From an uncultured Bacteriovoracaceae bacterium (GTDB lineage: Bacteria > Bdellovibrionota > Bacteriovoracia > Bacteriovoracales > Bacteriovoracaceae): a stretch of DNA of 8,834 bases. The position numbers and the translations under genes were made by a program. The notes beneath the pieces are model-generated. The model searched no databases and was not told the DNA's origin. It saw nothing but the letters and a program-made list of their open reading frames with translations. Shown one piece after another: positions 6,280-8,834 of this stretch. Position 1 is the stretch's first letter. Each line of letters starts with the position of its first letter. The DNA lies in NCBI GenBank assembly GCA_937952395.1, contig CALFYV010000021.1:1-8834 (forward strand), given 5' to 3'.

Positions 6280-7011
6280 ATGAAATTACTAGTTTTCTTA
6301 CTGATTCCATTAACGTTATTTGCTAGGCCTTTAAATCTTAATAAAATTCGCTATAAAACTTATTTTGGCAAATGTCCGACCAAAGTTGTTGGATCTTTAA
6401 CATTAAAACTAGTTAAGTTATTTGAAGAGGGTGGTTCCTTAAAAGATATTAAAAACTACTTAGTTGAAATCAAAGCAAGTGAAAAATATTATTTATCAAA
6501 CTATGAAATTGAACATAATCCCTTGACGGGATTTATCAAGTTTTCATATGAATGTCCTGAGCCTTTGGTTAGTGTTCAAATTTATAAACAGAATGATGAT
6601 AAATCATATGCCGCAATACTAGTTGAAGGCGGCGAGCTTTATGACCCCAATTATGAAGTTTTACTGCGTAGTGATCACAAATTAACCCATCAATTACCAT
6701 CACTTGCACTACCAGTTGAAGAAATTGATAAACGTGCCCAAAAAGATCTGGCCAAACTTATTAGCTCACTCAATTTAGATTTTAGAAAAAAAATATCAGA
6801 AATTATTCTAGATGAAAAACGCAATATCACACTTATTTTGTCAGTTTCAGATAGACCAGTAAGTGTTTTTATGGGCACGGAATTGTGGGATGGAAAGTTG
6901 AGTAAATTGCAAAAGATTATTAATTACATGGAAAAAAATAAAAAAATTCCAGTGGTTATAAATATTACTAATATTAAAAAAGTTGTTGTCAAGTTCTCTG
7001 ACACCATCTAG
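6280..7011 (+). CDS. ftsQ: FtsQ/DivIB-like exported cell-division protein
   Basis: This 243-residue protein sits between murB and ftsA, the usual place of ftsQ. FtsQ is a bitopic divisome protein whose periplasmic POTRA and beta domains bind FtsL and FtsB. The N-terminus has one Lys and a short hydrophobic core (about residues 3-15) ending LFA-RP. It could be a cleaved signal peptide or a very short anchor; there is no cytoplasmic tail. Residues about 18-102 could be a POTRA-like domain. The stretch VEGGELYDP...LPSL (115-142) resembles the FtsQ segment 'vD..G.vf...LP.l'. The end (ELWDGKLSKLQKIINYMEKN followed by alternating hydrophobic strands to VVVKF, 201-239) matches the terminal beta-domain pattern of FtsQ. 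There are exactly two cysteines (32 and 92), which could form a periplasmic disulfide. Sequence similarity is weak, so the call rests largely on position and topology. No ribosome site precedes the ATG. Confidence 0.75.
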   Translation: MKLLVFLLIPLTLFARPLNLNKIRYKTYFGKCPTKVVGSLTLKLVKLFEEGGSLKDIKNYLVEIKASEKYYLSNYEIEHNPLTGFIKFSYECPEPLVSVQIYKQNDDKSYAAILVEGGELYDPNYEVLLRSDHKLTHQLPSLALPVEEIDKRAQKDLAKLISSLNLDFRKKISEIILDEKRNITLILSVSDRPVSVFMGTELWDGKLSKLQKIINYMEKNKKIPVVINITNIKKVVVKFSDTI

Positions 7012-7014
7012 CAT
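6986..7014 (+). promoter_or_regulatory. Candidate promoter for ftsA-ftsZ
   Basis: TTGTCA (6986-6991; 5 of 6) and TAGCAT (7009-7014; 4 of 6) are spaced by 17 bases across the end of ftsQ. The expected start, about 7021, coincides with the first base of the hairpin at 7021-7040. That would give a transcript with a roughly 75-base leader beginning in a stem-loop. Internal promoters ahead of ftsA and ftsZ are well known in dcw clusters; this one is inferred from pattern only. Confidence 0.35.
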
Positions 7015-7020
7015 TTAATA

Positions 7021-7040
7021 GTAGGGAATATTTTTCCTAC
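7021..7040 (+). other. Stem-loop in the ftsA leader
   Basis: The arms GTAGGGAA (7021-7028) and TTTCCTAC (7033-7040) pair over 8 positions (seven Watson-Crick pairs and one G-U) around a 4-base loop. No T-run follows on the + strand, so it does not look like a terminator for ftsQ. It may stabilise the 5' end of an ftsA message or act as an operator. The rest of the gap (7041-7095) is visibly richer in G and C than its surroundings. Confidence 0.5.
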
Positions 7041-7081
7041 AACAGAATGAGTCTGGCCTTGACAGGACGTAAGGTAAGCGA

Positions 7082-7089
7082 GAAAGGAA
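7082..7089 (+). promoter_or_regulatory. Shine-Dalgarno region of ftsA
   Basis: GAAAGGAA lies before the ATG at 7096. The core AAGGA (7084-7088) ends 7 bases from the start, a good spacing that fixes the start of ftsA. Confidence 0.7.
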
Positions 7090-7095
7090 TCTCAT

Positions 7096-8325
7096 ATGAA
7101 TGATAAACAATTAGTTGTTGCTCTGGATATCGGAACAACCAAAGTTTGTACAATCATTGCCCATTATCGAAATCAAGAATTAGAAATTATTGGAGTAGGA
7201 ACACATCCCAGTTACGGTTTAAAAAAGGGATCTGTTATCAATATTGATAAAACAGTTCGTTCTATCCGTTGCTCTGTCGAAGAAGCCAAAATGATGGCAG
7301 GAATTTCTAATCTCGAATCTGCTACTATTGGAATAGCTGGTGGTCATATATATTGTTTTAATAGTTCAGGAGCTGTTCCTGTAAAAAATAAAGAAATAAC
7401 TGAAAGTGATATAGAGCAAGTTATTGAAGCTGCAAAAGCAGTGGTCATTCCTTCTGATAGAGAAGTATTACATGTTATTCCACAAGAGTTTAAAGTTGAT
7501 AATACTGAAGGCATTAAAGATCCAATTGGCATGCATGGTGTGCGACTGGAAGTTAATGTTCATATTGTAACGGGACTGATTCCTTTAATTCAAAACCTAG
7601 TCAAATGTGTAGAGTTTGCTGGTATTAAAGTTAATGATATTATTCTTCAACCCATTGCCTCTTCCCGTTCAATTTTAAGTGAGGAAGAGAAAGATGTTGG
7701 GGTTGTTCTTGTTGATATAGGTGGTGGTACTACTGATATTGCTGTCTGGAAAAATAGCTCACTTATTCATTCGGAAATTATACCGATCGGTGGTAATCAT
7801 TTTACCAACGATTTAGCGGTTGCCTTAAAAATTCCACATAATGAAAGTGAAAGAGTTAAAATTCATCACGGTTCTGTCCTGGCTGAAAGTTTAAATCAAT
7901 CAGCCCATATAACGGTTCAAGGTTTAGCTGGTGCTAGAGCAAGTGAAATACAATTAAGTGTTGTCGCTGATGTTCTTGGTGCTAGAGCAGAGGAATTATT
8001 CAATCTTATTAAAGATATAATGGATGAGAGAAATCTCTCTAGTGAAATTCACGGCGGTTATGTGGTTACTGGAGGAGGTTCTTTGATTAAGGGTCTTCCT
8101 GAATTAGGAGAATACATTCTCGAACGCCCAGTAAAAGTTGGTTATCCTAAGCCATTTGGTGGCATGACAAATATTATGCAAAATCCAAAGTTTTCAACAG
8201 TGTTAGGACTTTTACTTGAATCACAATTATCGAAAGAGTTTTCTGTTAAAAATGAAAACCCTAGTTTTGATATTTTACACAAATTTGGTAAATCTTTAAA
8301 AAATGTATTTAAAGAAATCTTTTAA
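7096..8325 (+). CDS. ftsA: Cell division protein FtsA (actin-like FtsZ membrane anchor)
   Basis: FtsA is an actin-fold ATPase that tethers FtsZ filaments to the inner membrane and recruits later divisome proteins. The 409 aa match the family length. Motifs in order are phosphate-1 VALDIGTTKVC (8-18); the FtsA-specific 1C domain (about 86-165), with the family-typical SREVLHVIPQEF-like segment (here SDREVLHVIPQEF, 120-132); phosphate-2 VDIGGGTTDIAVW (206-218); and the adenosine motif GGYVVTGGGSLIKG (320-333). The last residues, about 396-409 (KFGKSLKNVFKEIF), form an amphipathic helix of the kind that serves as the membrane-targeting sequence, after a short linker. The start is supported by a good ribosome site, and ftsZ follows 11 bases after the stop. 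No key residue appears missing. Confidence 0.97.
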   Translation: MNDKQLVVALDIGTTKVCTIIAHYRNQELEIIGVGTHPSYGLKKGSVINIDKTVRSIRCSVEEAKMMAGISNLESATIGIAGGHIYCFNSSGAVPVKNKEITESDIEQVIEAAKAVVIPSDREVLHVIPQEFKVDNTEGIKDPIGMHGVRLEVNVHIVTGLIPLIQNLVKCVEFAGIKVNDIILQPIASSRSILSEEEKDVGVVLVDIGGGTTDIAVWKNSSLIHSEIIPIGGNHFTNDLAVALKIPHNESERVKIHHGSVLAESLNQSAHITVQGLAGARASEIQLSVVADVLGARAEELFNLIKDIMDERNLSSEIHGGYVVTGGGSLIKGLPELGEYILERPVKVGYPKPFGGMTNIMQNPKFSTVLGLLLESQLSKEFSVKNENPSFDILHKFGKSLKNVFKEIF

Positions 8326-8332
8326 TGGAGGA
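8326..8332 (+). promoter_or_regulatory. Strong Shine-Dalgarno sequence of ftsZ
   Basis: TGGAGGA fills most of the 11-base ftsA-ftsZ gap. GGAGG (8327-8331) lies 5 bases before the ATG at 8337. It is the strongest ribosome site in the window and fits the high FtsZ demand known in bacteria. Confidence 0.8.
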
Positions 8333-8336
8333 TTTT

Positions 8337-8834
8337 ATGTTTGATATTGCCGATAAAAATGAACTTGGTGCAGGAGCAAAAATTAAAGTTATTGGAGTCG
8401 GTGGTGGTGGCTGCAATGCTGTCAACACAATGATTAAAGCAGGACTGACCGGAGTTGAATATATTGTTGCTAATACAGATGCGCAGGCATTAAATGCTAG
8501 TTTAGCATCTATAAAAATTCAATTAGGTTCTGAAGTAACTAAGGGCCTTGGGGCTGGAGCAAATCCAGAAGTGGGTAGAAAGGCAGCACTTGATGATTAT
8601 GAGAAACTAAGCGAAGTGATAGAAGGCGCGGACATGGTTTTTGTGACTGCTGGAATGGGCGGAGGCACGGGAACAGGCGCAGGGCCGGTAATTGCAAAAC
8701 TTGCTAAAGAGCTAGGAGCTCTTACTGTTGGTGTTGTGACCAAACCCTTTATGTTTGAAGGTAAAAGAAGAATGAGACAAGCCAGTGTGGGAATCGCTGC
8801 CCTAGAAGAATGTGTTGATTCACTTATTACTATT
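8337..8834 (+). CDS. ftsZ: Cell division GTPase FtsZ, N-terminal part (3' truncated by window edge)
   Basis: FtsZ is the tubulin-like GTPase that polymerises at midcell and organises the divisome. The first 166 residues are present and the frame is open at the right edge. Motifs visible are IKVIGVGGGGCNAVNTM (T1 loop), YIVANTDAQAL (T2), LGAGANPEVG (T3), and the tubulin signature GGGTGTGAGP (T4), followed by KPFMFEGKRRM, which is characteristic of bacterial FtsZ. The N-terminal extension before the first strand is short (about 15 residues), as is typical. The start at 8337 is set by the strong ribosome site 5 bases upstream. Polymerising and C-terminal FtsA-binding regions lie outside the window. 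Nothing in the visible portion is unusual. Confidence 0.98.
   Translation, partial: MFDIADKNELGAGAKIKVIGVGGGGCNAVNTMIKAGLTGVEYIVANTDAQALNASLASIKIQLGSEVTKGLGAGANPEVGRKAALDDYEKLSEVIEGADMVFVTAGMGGGTGTGAGPVIAKLAKELGALTVGVVTKPFMFEGKRRMRQASVGIAALEECVDSLITI

Noticed and set aside
6690..6878. Minus-strand open frame of 62 codons inside the ftsQ-like gene
   Set aside because: The + strand gene is supported by context and topology. The antisense product is low-complexity Ser/Ile/Leu-rich with no start signal.
7021..7040. Rho-independent terminator after ftsQ
   Set aside because: The stem is AT-rich and there is no T-run after it on the + strand, so it does not fit a terminator.
7059..7064. Exact TTGACA -35 element upstream of ftsA
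   Set aside because: No acceptable -10 hexamer is found 15-19 bases downstream; that region is the purine-rich ribosome site.
7344..7532. Minus-strand open frame of 62 codons inside ftsA
   Set aside because: It is entirely antisense to conserved FtsA codons, with no independent support.

Overview
This window is an interior slice of a dcw (division and cell wall) cluster. Every gene is on the + strand, in the order mraY (3' end only), murD, ftsW, murG, murC, murB, ftsQ-like, ftsA, ftsZ (5' end only). The DNA is AT-rich with strong A/T third-position bias. The gene order and the FtsA/FtsZ sequences suggest a Gram-negative bacterium. My best guess is a low-GC relative of the Bdellovibrionota/Bacteriovorax type, but this is a weak inference from gene order and composition. 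No mobile element, tRNA, rRNA, CRISPR array or phage gene is visible.

Layout. Bases 1-395 hold the C-terminal 130 residues of MraY, which makes lipid I. The next genes are murD (410-1798), ftsW (1844-2977), murG (2981-4036), murC (4011-5384) and murB (5374-6267). They are packed with gaps of 3 to 45 bases or short overlaps, as in a single operon. An exported FtsQ/DivIB-like protein (6280-7011) follows after 12 bases. An 84-base non-coding leader then separates it from ftsA (7096-8325), and ftsZ (8337 to the edge) follows 11 bases later behind a strong Shine-Dalgarno sequence.

How the genes work together. MurB and MurC complete UDP-MurNAc and add L-Ala. MurD would add D-Glu. MraY and MurG build lipid I and lipid II. 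FtsW polymerises lipid II at the septum. FtsQ, FtsA and FtsZ are core divisome parts: FtsZ forms the ring, FtsA anchors it to the membrane, and FtsQ links it to the periplasmic machinery.

Main oddity. The murD-position gene is full length and uninterrupted, but it has lost almost every signature residue of the Mur ligase active site, including the P-loop lysine, the metal-binding His and the carbamylated Lys. The adjacent MurC keeps all of its signatures. The gene therefore looks like a retained pseudo-ligase or a strongly altered MurD, and D-Glu addition may depend on another gene. Secondary observations are a Ser-to-Cys change at the proton-donor position of MurB, promoter-like elements placed exactly for leaderless transcripts at ftsW and ftsQ, a structured ftsA leader, and a minimal N-terminus on the FtsQ-like protein.
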